From assembly GCF_000471905.2 (NCBI RefSeq), contig NW_006499677.1:226094-290093 (forward strand): a DNA stretch of 64,000 nucleotides, read 5' to 3'. Positions 1 to 10,524 of this stretch are shown here, piece by piece. Each line of letters starts with the position of its first letter. Position 1 is the first letter of the stretch. Made by a program: the position numbers and the translations under genes. The notes under the pieces were generated by a model. That model did not search any database. It was given only the letters and a program-made list of their open reading frames with translations, and was not told where the DNA came from. The DNA comes from Amborella trichopoda (taxonomy: Eukaryota; Streptophyta; Magnoliopsida; Amborellales; Amborellaceae).

Positions 1-771
1 ATGTGCAAAATCTGACCGTTTATCATGCGTGGAGTTCGGACCAGTGATAGCCATGGGCCTTATGCACGTGATCCAATTGGTTTCACGTGGATCGGGCCCG
101 CGAGCGACGTGATTTTGTCGCTCGAGCGAGGCATGTCGCTGCTAATTTTCCTGTAACTTCCTTCACGGATTGACAACTTCTCTCTAGCTTTCCTTTGCTC
201 GGGTGTCATCACAAGGCGTGCCACCTATCGAAACGGCATTCTTGAGGAGACAAATACGCTCACAAAATTTGGACATGATCCAACCTTGAACGAGTGAGAT
301 ATGAGTGTCGCAAGTCACTGTTCGTGACTGCCCCTTTAATGCTGATATATTGCAAAGTGACTGCACGGGAATAGTGCGCGGCTCCTCCTGTTTTGATCTT
401 TTACCCCTAACTTCATCTTGGAGTGTCTGTTTAAGCTAAAATTTGACTCCAAGAGGTTTTCAACCATGACGGATCCAATGGAGGTGGTCCCACAGCTTTT
501 TGATACATCGAAAGTAGGGTTCTAGTTATAGGGGTCTTTTCTAGGGTGCTAGAGGCTGATTTTACCGAAACGTTTTCTCAATCTGCACTGCCTTAAACAT
601 GTCGGATTGTGATGAAACTTAGCAAAAGACATTTTGGAGTCCTTATGAAGATCTTGGCTAGTTTGAGGGTCATTATGAGATTATCAAAACTTCCACTATT
701 TGTCAAGCTTTATTGACTAGCTTTTTTATTCTGCATCGGGGACTCATGGTACTGAAAAATGCCTTCAAACA
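1..771 (-). mobile_element. Tat-family LTR, 5' part (3' LTR of element C)
   Basis: This stretch aligns by eye, in the same orientation, with 27380-28149 and 43620-44301, the U3 ends of the two LTRs of element A. Shared landmarks are the run near 225 (gccacctatcgaaac), the run near 430 (gtctgtttaagc) and the closing bases ttcaaaca at 764-771. In sense (minus) orientation the LTR opens with TGTTTGAA. The rest of this LTR lies left of the window. The short ORF at 184-366 is a by-product, since it has no counterpart without stops in the other copies. Confidence 0.75.
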
Positions 772-926
772 GGATGGGCTCATGAGTTCGAGGATCATGA
801 AATCCCCAACTCGGACATACAGGTTAAAGAACCAAGAAGACGTGTGTGTGAATGTAAAATGAAAGCAAACAAGTGAAGCAAAAGGGCCGACAATGGGGAA
901 ACGTGTCCCCAGTACAGTCGCCAAGA
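772..926 (-). mobile_element. Collapsed internal region of element C
   Basis: Only about 155 bp separate two LTR segments of the same orientation. The right two thirds resemble the leader next to the primer site of element A (41180-41286). Left of that the interior, including gag, antisense ORF and polypurine tract, is missing, so a large internal deletion is the simplest reading. No coding sequence remains. Confidence 0.6.
905..924 (-). other. Primer-binding site (PBS), element C
   Basis: On the minus strand these bases read ttggcgactgtactggggac and lie two bases from the LTR edge, where a retrotransposon PBS belongs. The Tat/Ogre lineage is reported to prime with tRNA-Arg, and the ggcgact-ctggggac pattern fits that. 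The tRNA assignment is from memory of the lineage and was not checked against a tRNA set. Confidence 0.65.
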
Positions 927-1819
927 TGGTTTTGTGCCTCGATCTCGTCGGGTCGTGAGACCCCACAGGGACTTGAGTTTTAGTCCAGCTCAAGATCTCT
1001 CTCTCAAGACCGTGACACTCGTGGCGATGTGCGGGCAGGGTACCAACTAGTGAGAGAGGATTGCGTAGTGTGAGGTGGGACTTACCCCACGTCGGGTCTG
1101 AGACACACTCGGACATTTCACATAGGCACCCTCTTAGAACATGAAGAAATCCCCCAAAGCCTGAGACTAATTCAGTGTCAACTCCCTTGACTCATTTTCT
1201 ACGTTCCTGCAAGCACACACACACGTAAGACATCCAGACAAGTGGGGCAGAAGACCCTGACTTGTCATTAGGTGAGTTATATGTATTAATCGGTGGAGGT
1301 AAAAGATTTGATAGCATAATGGAGTCTATTGTTAATCCAACAATTTAGCTGAGTCATCTTAATAGAGGACTGATGGTGGATATGATAGTGTAAGGGCTAA
1401 AGAAGAGAAAAATGTGGTCAAGAAATAGAGAGACAGAGAGAAGGAGAATAGAGAGAAATAAGAGAGAATGGAAGAGAGAGGGTAAGAGAGAGAAAAAGAA
1501 AAAGTAAGAGAGAGAACAAAAGGGAGGAGGGAGAGAATGAGAGAGAGGTATAAGAAAGAGAGAGAAATAGAGAGTAAGAGAGGGTAAAAGAGAGGAGTGA
1601 GAAAAGGGGAAAGAGAGGAATAAGAGAGAGGAAGAGGGAGTAAGAGAGAGCGAGAGCAGAGAGAGAGAAATAAGAGAGAGAATGAGAGAGAAAGGGTAAG
1701 AGAGAGGAAGAGAGAGCAAGAGAGAGTTAGGGAGAGGAATAAGAGAGAGAACAAAGGAGAGAGGGTACGAGAAAGAAAGAGGGAGTAAGAGAGAGCGAGA
1801 GGAGGAGGGGGAGAAGGAG

Positions 1820-1990
1820 AGAGAGAGGAATAAGAGAGAGTGACGAGGGGGTGGATAAAAGAGAGAGAGGAATAAGAGAGAGTGACAGGGGGTGGATAAA
1901 AGAGAGAGAGGAATAAGAGAGAGTGAGAGGGGGTGGATAAAAGAGAGAGAGGAATAAGAGAGAGTGAGAGGGGGTTGATTAAAGAGAGAG
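1820..1990 (+). repeat. 41-42 bp tandem repeat in GA tract
   Basis: Four copies start with ggaataagagagagtga at 1827, 1869, 1910 and 1951, each ending with a gggggtggataaaa or similar block. Copies are almost identical, so the array expanded recently relative to the surrounding tract. Confidence 0.85.
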
Positions 1991-2834
1991 AGGAAGAGAG
2001 AGTAAGAGAGAAAGTGAGAGAGAGAAGGAGAGAGAGTGAGAGAGAATGAGAGTGAAAAAAAAAGGAAGAGTAAGAGAGAGATAGAGAGTGATAGGGAGAC
2101 CGAGGGAAAGAGAGTGAAAAGGAGTAAGAAAGAGAATGAAAGAGAAATTAAGAAAGAGAGTGAGAGAAATAGAGAGAGAAGGGGGAGAGAAAGAGAGAGT
2201 AGGAGAGAAAGCGAGAGAGAGAAAGACAGAGGAAAAGAGAGAGTAGGAGAGTAAGTGAGAAAGAAAGAGAGGATAAGAGAAAGGTAAAAAGAGAGAGTAG
2301 GAGAGAAAGTGAGAGAGAGAAAGTGAGAGAGAAATGAAAGAAAGGGAGCAGACAACTTAGCCACTGGTTCAAACAGACAAGAGGGGATGAGAGAAGAGGA
2401 AAGAAGAAGAGAAGGAAGTCGGCGGCGCTACCTAAGTCGCGCAAGAGGAAGAGAAGAAGGGAGACAGAAGAGAGGAGAAAGAAGAGAAAGAGAGAAGGAA
2501 GAAGAGAGAGAAGGAGAGAGAGAAAAGGGAAAAAGAGGGAGAGGAAGAAGCAAAGCAAGGAGCCAGCGGCTTATCCACCGATTCAATCAGTCAAGAGGAG
2601 AGGAGAGGAGAGAAGAGAAGAGAAGAGAAGAGAAGAGAAGGGAGCCAGCAGCTTAGCCACCGTCTCAGTCGAGCGAGAAGGGAGAAGAAGTGAGAGAGAA
2701 GAGAGAAGAAAGAAGAGAGACAGATAGAAGGAAAACAAAAGAGAGAGAAAGAGAAAGAGTGAGAGAGAACTAGAGTGAGAGTGAGAAAGAGAGAGCGAGA
2801 GAGAAGGCGAAAGGAAGAAATAAGAGATAGAAGA

Positions 2835-3388
2835 GAGATTGGGCCGATGGCTTAGCCGTTGGGCCTACTGACTATGAGAGAGGAGGAGAGAGAGAAGAGA
2901 GAAGAGAGAGAGGGGGAAAGAGAAAGAAAGTGAGAATATAAAAGAGAGAAGGGAGGAGAGAGAAAAAGAGAAGAAAAAGAGGGAAAGAGAGAGGGGAGAG
3001 AAGAAGAGAGAGAAAGAGAGAAGAGAGATTCGATCGATGGCTTAGACGCTGGCCCCACTGATTGTGAGAGAGGAGGAGAGGGAGAAAAGCGAAGGGAGAA
3101 GAGAGAGGAGGAAAAGAGAGAGAAAGTGAGAATAAAGAAGAGAGAAGAGAGGAGAGAGAGAAAGAGAAAAAAGCGAGGGAGAGAGGGAAGAGAAGAAGAG
3201 TGAGAAAGATAGAGAACATAAATTGGCCGACAATATAGCCGTCGGTCCCACTGATTGTAAGAGAGAAGGAGAGAGAGAAGAGAAGGGAGAAGAGGGAGAG
3301 AAAGAGAGCAAAGAAAGAAGGGAGAGAGAGAGAGAGAAGAAGAGGGAGAAAGGGAGAGAAAGAGATTGGGTCGGCGGTTTAGCCATCA
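2835..3388 (+). repeat. About 190-bp higher-order repeat in GA tract
   Basis: A non-GA anchor (ttggccgatggcttagccg followed by ggcccactgattgtga) recurs at 2839, 3029, 3223 and, partly, 3364, spaced about 190, 194 and 141 bp. Related anchors at about 2346, 2562 and 2643 show the unit shortening to the left. Confidence 0.75.
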
Positions 3389-3789
3389 ATAAACATGAAC
3401 ATTTCAATAGACTCACATATCTTTCCAATGGCAGTAATTTAAGGTCATTTGGACCTTATTTGACTATTCAAATGCTTAGTAGAAAAACATGAAAGTTCCT
3501 TGAAATTTACAGTGCCACAAGGCGTGCTTCAAAAGATGGTCAATAACACAATTTATAATAGGCAACATCATGCATTCTTTACCATTATTTTTAGGCATAC
3601 GTAGATACTTTTCCACAGACTTTTATGAGCAATAATTTCACTTTAACATCAAAACTCATCATACACACAGGCACCAGTTCAGTGAAACAGTTCATGCAAT
3701 CATTGCAACACAATCATGCTCTATTTCTTATTTCATGCTTGCAAGTACTTTTAGTTTCATTCCACTACCAAATTAGGTGAAGTGGTGGT
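3389..3789 (-). mobile_element. Tekay-type LTR fragment
   Basis: AT-rich, with no ORF. The segment near 3415-3455 (ccaatggcagtaatttaaggt) is the reverse complement of 5995-6025 (accttgaaattaccgccattgg), which belongs to a Tekay-like LTR piece. It is bounded by the GA tract on the left and a Tat LTR edge on the right. The assignment rests mainly on that match. Confidence 0.45.
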
Positions 3790-5610
3790 TGGTTAGGTGC
3801 CTCAATCTCGCCCTTCGGGTCAGGTTGCCCAGGTAGCATGCTTCCGAGTTCGAGATAGACCTGGGACCTGAGATCGCTCTCTTGGGAACCACGTAAAGAA
3901 GACGTGGGTAGGAGTACCAACCGGTGAGAGAGGAATTAGGGTCGTGAGGCAGGACTTACCTCACGTGGGTCCGTGACACGCTCTGTAGGCTCGTATGGGC
4001 GCCCTCTTAAATCACGTTGGAATGCTCCCTTGGCCTATGGCCGGTTTGAAATCACCTCCCTTGACCTGTTTCTCCATTCCTGTAAACACACAAATAAAAA
4101 ATATAGAGGTGTGGGTCAAAAGACCCCCGTTGCTATAAAGAGATAAAGGAAATGAAAATGAGAGAAGAAGTTCTACTAGGCGGCTAGGATGGCACAGTGG
4201 CTAGATCAGTACAGTGACTGATTTTGTGTGGCAGCAAGACAGCCACGGTAACTCAAATAGGCACAACGGTAATACTACTCAACGACAGAACCAACACCGA
4301 CTAGCCTGACACGATGGCTAGTCCGTCGTGGCAGCAAGACGGGCACGGTAACTGACGGCAATACTGCTTGACGACAATACTAACACGACAGCTCAAGGCT
4401 TAGCCTGCCCTCTGGTCAAACAAACAAGGAAGAGAACAAGGAGAGGTGAAGACTAGCTTGACTCACGCAAGGTCTTTCAAAAGAGATGAAAGTGAAATAA
4501 AAGCGATGGTGAAGTAAGAATGATGGAAAATGAAGTGAAATGAAAATAAAAGAGATGAATTAAAATAAAATTAGAAAATAGAACTAGGATTAAAATAGAA
4601 TCAAGTGAAGTAAAATAAATAAAATTAAGTAGAGTAAAATAAAATGAAAGGAATGGAAGAAAATAAAATAAGATGAGGTGAATAAAATAAAATAAATAAA
4701 TAGAGTAGGAGTAAGGTATGGTAGGACAAAAGTGAGTGAGGCAAAATGAATAGAATAAAATGGCATGAAATAAAGTGAAGCAAATGGATTGAAATAAAAG
4801 GAAGCAGTAACATGGAATAAAGTGAAAAGGAAGGGGTTGAAGAAATAGAATGGGATAGTTTTAAAATAAATAAAAACAAAATGAATTTAAAAGAGAGAGA
4901 GAGTTTGAGATGTGGGAGAAGATGGAGTAAACTAGTAATAAAAAAAAGACACGTTTTGGTTAAGGGAAAGAGTGAGTTGTAGAGTTTATTGGGTTGTTGT
5001 GTAAATAGAAGAGAGTAAAGTTAAATATATAAAAAAAAAGGTAGATTACTTAAGAGAGAGAAAAAGAGGCATAAGGTGGGACAAACGAAATGGGATGAAG
5101 GAGTGGGAGAACAAAATATGACGAAAAGAATGATAAGAAAAAAAAACGAAAAGAAGGACCGAGGCTTTTTGCTCGTAGGTTTTGTTTAGAGAGAAAGAGC
5201 GAAAGGCTACAGCAGGAGGGAGGTGCAGAAATCACGATGGCGAGGATAAGGAAGATGACTGCATGAGGTGGAAGAGAAGATGGTGGTGAAGGTTGGAGCA
5301 GCAAGATGGCAGTGATGGGGTGAGAGCAGGCTGCAGAGGGTAAAATGGAGGCGGAAGTGGCAAACGACAGGGAGAGAGCGAGAGGTCGCTGTGGGGCAGT
5401 GGAGGTGAGAAAGGAAGAGAGGCAGAGGAGTGGGAGTTCAAGGGGTGCGAGAGGTGGCTCGGATGTGGTTGCAGTTGGGTGGAAGTGAAGAAAAGAAGAG
5501 CAAGGGAAATCTTCGTGAGAGTTGGGGACAGAGGACGATGGCAGCTAGTGGGGAATTGAAGGCGAAATGGTCACGCGAGACCACGGAGCATGAAAGGGAA
5601 AAAGGGGTTT
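3790..5610 (-). mobile_element. Tat LTR, 3' part, minus sense
   Basis: Begins with tggttaggtgcctcaatctc, as at 25147 and 41309, and shares the whole U5 end to about 4140. The block at 4180-4400 (ggcagcaagac, cggtaact, aatactactcaacgac) matches 25600-25740. No PBS precedes the edge, so this is a 3' or solo LTR end. An AT-rich part (4480-5040) and a GA-rich part (5040-5600) follow. U3 and TATA are missing; Tekay-like LTR sequence replaces them near 5610. Confidence 0.7.
4480..5040 (+). repeat. A-rich degenerate tract (aaataaaat type)
   Basis: Short degenerate A-rich words (aaataaaat, gaagtgaaatg) dominate about 560 bp. The reverse complement appears at 9240-9690 in the plus-sense Tat LTR, so it is an LTR component and not random decay. 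No gene is present. Confidence 0.75.
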
Positions 5611-7853
5611 GATCTTTTTATTTATGGAAACTCATAAAATCGCTCACTGTGAGACTCCTGATCACGAATAAGGTTCCAAGCCTAAAGTGTAGCTTGACTA
5701 AAAAATATTAAGTGTTTTTTAAAAGTATATTAACTTGAGAATGTGAATTTCTAGAACTATGAATGTGATTGCATCTATATGTTCGATGAATAAATGGCAT
5801 CCAAATAGGACCAAATCGGTCCTAAATGAAGGATGTGTGTATATCCAAGTTTACTTTTTTTGTCATGATAATATTTTGCATGGATAAAAAGATATGGCCC
5901 TAAATGTCGAGGCATGACATGGTTCACAGTCGCTGCTATTTCCAGCAACTGTGGCCCTCTTTGGGCAATGCTTTTGACCTAGCTAATAGTATCCAAAAAC
6001 CTTGAAATTACCGCCATTGGAAAGGTTTGTGAATGTACTTAAAGTTGAGTTGCATGTTTTGAGATGTTTGAAAACTCCCCACAGATTTTGAGCTATGACC
6101 CGAAATGCGCAAACATGTCACTGTGCGCTGCTGTAGGGCAATTTCCAGTAACTAAGGCTCATTTTACTAAGCTATTGACCCATCAAATGACACCCAATTT
6201 TCTTAAAATCACTGTTTTTGTAAAGAAATGTGTATTTGCTCAAGGTTTCATGTTTGAGGCATCCGGAAACTCCCCCTACATCAGGAGCTACGCCCTCACT
6301 AAGAGGGGCATGTCACTATTACTTGTCACTACATCATTGTATGACCATGCGACGCTAAGTTATCTTAATATATGATAAAAGTGAATGCCATATGAAAAAT
6401 TCCATGAGAATGCCATAAATATACGTGAATGATGCCGTGTAAACTGTACTTTGTGAGAAAAAAGGGCCACGAGTACGATAATGATGAAATGAATTACAAT
6501 GAATGTCAAATGCTACTGAGAAAGTTTATGTGTAAATGCCTGTGATAGTTTATGAAATGCATGTCTTTTGCTAAATGTTAGGACGTTATGATGAAATATG
6601 ATTCATCTATTATGAGAGAATGAATGGCCACTGCTTATATTGTTATTGACCGCTACGCGGTGGGACACTCATCAGTAGTGGATACTGTTATGATGATGCG
6701 ATGAATGGCCACTGCTTATATTGTTATTGACCACTACACGGTAGGACACTCACTGGTAGTGGATACTATTATGATGATATGATGAATGGCTACTGTTTAT
6801 AATGATATTGGCCACTACACGGTGGGACACTTACCAGTAGTGGATGCTACTATGATAGTACTTGTTACGCAATAGGACACTCATCGGTAGTAAGGAAAGA
6901 GATGTCGGCATATCCCCTAACCTGCATAACGATAGGGATAAAGGGTCGCACCCTAGATTTATGAAATGATATGTGATTGATGCCTTACAAGGTAAGGTTG
7001 CGTGTTGGGGATTGTGTGAGTGTGTTGAGGGTATTATGAAGTGGATACCCCACTTGTCATTACTCTCCCTCTTGTGTGATGGTAGAGGTCTTAAGCATTG
7101 GGATTAACTTAACCTGATGGATAGGGCCTCTACTGCGGGAGTAGGTGATTTCGTGAGTGCATGGGTAGTGATTGAATTCCTTTATAAGGAATGTTTAACA
7201 CTATAATGATGGAATGATTTATTACTTCACTAATTGAAGGCCCTGATCGCACTGATTTAGTGATGACTGCCGTTTAAATGAAATGTTCATATTCACCATC
7301 TGGACTTGATATGCATTTATGCAAAATTATGACTTTATATTGATAAACCATACTGTTATCACATGTGGATAGAACCACCAGAGATGCATAACACTCGACT
7401 TGCTTACTGGGCTGTATAGCTCATCCCATTATTTCTCCTCTCTTTCTAGATTGATAGCGGCAGGTACAAGGCTGGAAGTTTGTGTTTTGGGGTTGGAAGA
7501 CAAAGCTAGTGCTCTTGAAGAAAGTGCTCAAACCTTGTTTATGTCGGGGTTGTTTGGCTCTGGTTTTGTTTTGTTCTTGGTGGATATGTGTAATATTGGT
7601 CCTAGATGCCCGGAACTAAATGTAACATTTTGGAAGATTTTTATGTTATTAATTTTGGTGTGCGGAGTTTTTCCCTACTCTTCTGCTAATTAAGCTTGTT
7701 GCTTTAGCTCTCTTCTATGGTTTACTCGATTTTCGAATATAAAGACGTTGAGTCCAATCCTACTTGAGTGACAAACGTTACATTGAATCATGAACATGCA
7801 CTCGATCGCCCATCGCCGCGTAAGGTACTCTAGTGGGGGGCAAGGTCGTGACA
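5611..7853 (+). mobile_element. Tekay-type LTR, plus sense, 5'-truncated
   Basis: Ends ggggggcaaggtcgtgaca at 7853, resembling the end of the minus-sense Tekay LTR near 55267 (reverse complement of tgtcctgaccctgcccc). Both are preceded by an 'acttgagtgac' block and both carry a related 77-81 bp tandem repeat. Phrases such as 'tgaaaactccccacagattttgagctatg' are typical of chromovirus LTRs. The ORF at 7400-7693 lies in the part corresponding to the LTR 3' half and has no family support as a protein. Confidence 0.65.
6621..6895 (+). repeat. 81-bp tandem repeat in Tekay-type LTR
   Basis: tgaatggccactgcttatat and its variants start at 6621, 6702 and 6783, followed by a partial fourth unit. Each unit holds 'gaccactacacggtgggacactcatc-gtagtggata'. 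The reverse complement of this core is recognisable in the 77-bp repeat at 56220-56760. Confidence 0.85.
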
Positions 7854-10045
7854 TTCTTGACCACGATCTCTCTCTTCTCTCCTCCCATTGGTTTCTCACG
7901 ACCATCAACCTTCTTTTTTTCTTTTCATTTGACCTTTGTATGGCGACTTCCTCCATATAGACATTCGGGTCCACCTCCTCCTTCTTTTCCTAACGATCTC
8001 TCATGTGTGTCTCTTTTCATTTTTTTTTTTTGTACTCCCCCTCTCTCTCTCTCAGCAACCTTCTTGGTGCACCCTGGTGATGACTTCCTCTCTCTCATAG
8101 CACCCTTGATGCACCCTGATGATGACTCCCTCTCTCTCACGCCCTATTGTCCCGTGAGACCACCGTGCCCCAAATCCTTCTTCCCTAACGCCGCACGAAT
8201 GTAATCCCATCGTCGTGCTGCGCGTGAACATAACCTATCGCTGCGCAAACCTCTACCTATCGCCATCTCGCGCGAACCTCTACCTATCATCGTGTCGGCG
8301 GAGCCTCTACCTATCGCCGTCCCGGGCGAACCTCTTACCTATCGCCGTCTTGCGCACCCGTCTTGCCTATTGCCGTCTTGCCTATTGCCGTGTGCGTAAT
8401 AAACCCCAACACCACGCACAACCCATCTCCCCCATCGCCGTGCGAGACCGAGGCCCATCGCCGTGTGCGATCAACCTCTTCTCACCGCGATGCGCAACCA
8501 CTAGCAGCCACAGCTCCGCCACTCTCCCGTGCTCTTCATCCCCTGGTACTTCTCACATTCTCTCTCTATCTAACAACCAACTAGCATCCCTGTGGCTGTT
8601 AGCCCCTCTCTCCACCTCTGCTGCTGTTTTCGCTCCCCCTCTACTCCTCACCACACACCACCTGCAACTAACCACCCCTTTTATTCCTCAGTAGCACCCC
8701 TGTTCTTCGACCTTCTTCTGTCATCACCACCCCAGATCAGCTACTACCACCCTCCTCTTTCTTACCTACTCGAATTTCTGCCACTTTGCCGCTCCAGCCT
8801 CCGTCACTCTCGACGAACTTACAACCCACTGCTACCATCACCCACAATCAGGCAGCCACCTTTTTCTTTCGCCTAGCTGCTTCGAACCTCCACCACGGCC
8901 GGCTCCCTCAGCTTGGTTGTTCTCTTTCTTCACCCTCTTCTCTGCAATCTTGCGCTCTCCTTTCACTCCAATTTCAGCAACCTCGTGTGCTCCCATCTTC
9001 TTCCCTGCACTTTCTCTCACTAAAAAAACCCACCAAGCAAAACCCACAAACAAATACTTTTAACTTCCTCCTTTTTCCTAATTACGCTTGGTTGTCCTTC
9101 TTTTCGTCAAAGTTTCGTCCCCCCTCCTTTCACTGTCCTTTGTCCAAGCACTCTCTCGCTCTAAACCAAAAGCACTAGCCTTTTTTTTTAACTTACCTTC
9201 ATGTACGTGAGGTCCTACAAGCTCTTTCTCTCTGAACTTATGTATTCCTCTTCTTTTATGTTATGAAACTATTCCAACTCCTTCTCTCTCAATTAATGTT
9301 TATTTTTTATTTTATTATGAAACCACCTCATTTCATCTCCTCTACCCTCCTCCTTTTATTTTATTCCATTAAAATCCTTCCCCGTCCTTTTATTCAAATT
9401 TACCCACTCATTTTATTTTCTCTTGTCCGATGTTATTTATTTCACTCATTTTTATCTTATCATACCTTGCTCTATTTTCATTCATTTATCATCTCATTTT
9501 ATTTTATTTTCTTCCATCCCTTTTATTTTATTTTAACCCATTTTATTTTATTTATCCCACTTCACTTCATGTTAGTTTAATTTATTTAGTTTAATTTTTC
9601 TAATTTAATCTTATTTTATTCATCTCTTTCCTTTTCATTTCATCTCATTCCACTTTACTTTTCATTTCACTCCATTTTATTTATTTTTATCTTCGACAAG
9701 TCAGGTCCCAAACCCATTTGTTGGGATGCCTTACGTGTGTGTATGTGTGTTTGTAGGAAAGGAGAAACATGTCAAGGGAGGGGATTCCAATCTAGCCATG
9801 GCCCAGGGGGATTTCCAACGTGATCTAAGAGGGCGCTCACGCGAGCCAGCCCAAGTGTGTCACCGACCCACGTGAGGTAAGTCCCGCCTCACGACCCAAA
9901 TTCCTCTCTCACTAGTTGGACACCTGTCCTTGTTCTGTGAACAAGGTTCTCGAGAGAACGATCTCAGGTTTCGGGTCCACCTCGAACCCAGAGCCACGAC
10001 ATTAGGTCAACCTGACCAGAAAGGTGAGATCGAGACACCTAACTA
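7854..10045 (+). mobile_element. 5' LTR of Tat element 1, 5'-truncated
   Basis: Plus-sense Tat LTR. The AT-rich tract (9240-9690) and U5 end (9690-10045) are the reverse complement of 3790-5040. The end is cacctaacta at 10036-10045, close to the family end cacctaacca. The CG-rich 'cctatcgccgt' block (8215-8480) recurs at 24600-24730 in the 3' LTR of the same element, which supports the pairing. U3 and TATA are missing; Tekay LTR sequence adjoins at 7853. Confidence 0.65.
8215..8400 (+). repeat. CG-rich about 31-bp tandem repeat
   Basis: About five degenerate units of 'cgcgcgaacctctacctatcgccgt' or similar, followed by short 'cttgcctattgccgt' copies. It generates open frames on the plus strand (8215-8694), but they differ in every copy of the LTR. 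Confidence 0.75.
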
Positions 10046-10524
10046 GGGGCAGCCCACAAAAAGGAGTGATCAGTACAGCTGTCACCGTAAGTAATCGAAA
10101 GAAAGCTCCCTCCCAAACTTTGGACCTCTCCAAATGGGTAAACACAACAAAAGGGCCTCAAGAAAGCAAACAACAACAGTCGTACAATCACGTACCCCCA
10201 CCTGCGCATCTTAATGGGGATGATTATTGGACCAGGCATATGAATAAAGTCTACCACTTTGAAAAGGAATGGGTCCCTACACTACTCCGATTATTACCGG
10301 AACAGAACATGATCGAGCTCCCAAAGACCAAGTTCCCTGATTAAGCTGGACTTAATACTTAGGCGAATTATTGTGCTTACCATTGAAGGATTAACCATCC
10401 CATAGATGACTGCTACACGCTAAAAGACCTCATCAAGGCCCTAATTCAGAAGGGTCAGATAAAACTTGATGAGCTAAAGAAAGCATTTGGGGCAGCAGAT
10501 ATTTCTCACGCAGTGACAGTCTAA

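Larger units (their letters stand above)
927..3388 (-). mobile_element. Tat LTR (5' LTR of element C), truncated
   Basis: The LTR edge (tggttttgtgcctcgatctcg) directly follows the PBS. The next 330 bp match the U5 ends at 25147, 41309 and 3790: the ctctctc block, the 'accaact...gagagagga' block, a cac-rich stretch and 'agacaagtgggg'. From about 1370 it becomes GA-rich, as at 25760-26740 and 41990-42950. It stops at about 3388 where unrelated AT-rich sequence starts, so its TATA box and U3 are missing. Confidence 0.7.
1370..3388 (+). repeat. GA-rich low-complexity tract
   Basis: Nearly uninterrupted purine (gagaga, aagagag) on the plus strand for 2 kb. It forms part of the R-U5 region of the Tat LTR, so the retroelement RNA would be pyrimidine-rich here. 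Long Ser/Leu-rich minus-strand ORFs and Arg/Glu-rich plus-strand ORFs through this tract reflect composition, not genes. Confidence 0.9.

Noticed and set aside
905..924. tRNA gene fragment
   Set aside because: Only the short 3'-end-like segment is present and it lies exactly at an LTR edge, so it is a PBS. No cloverleaf is found around it.
1354..2364. 336-residue Ser/Leu-rich ORF on the minus strand
   Set aside because: It reads the complement of a GA repeat; composition alone makes the frame open. Overlapping ORFs exist in other frames and none is conserved in the matching tracts at 26500 and 42700.
7400..7693. 97-residue ORF with apparent membrane segments
   Set aside because: Lies in the 3' half of a Tekay-type LTR; the minus-sense copy near 55500 does not keep the frame. 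Hydrophobicity comes from T-rich sequence.
8215..8694. 159-residue Ser/Arg-rich ORF
   Set aside because: Built on a GC-rich tandem repeat in an LTR; unit length is not kept as a multiple of three in the other LTR copy.
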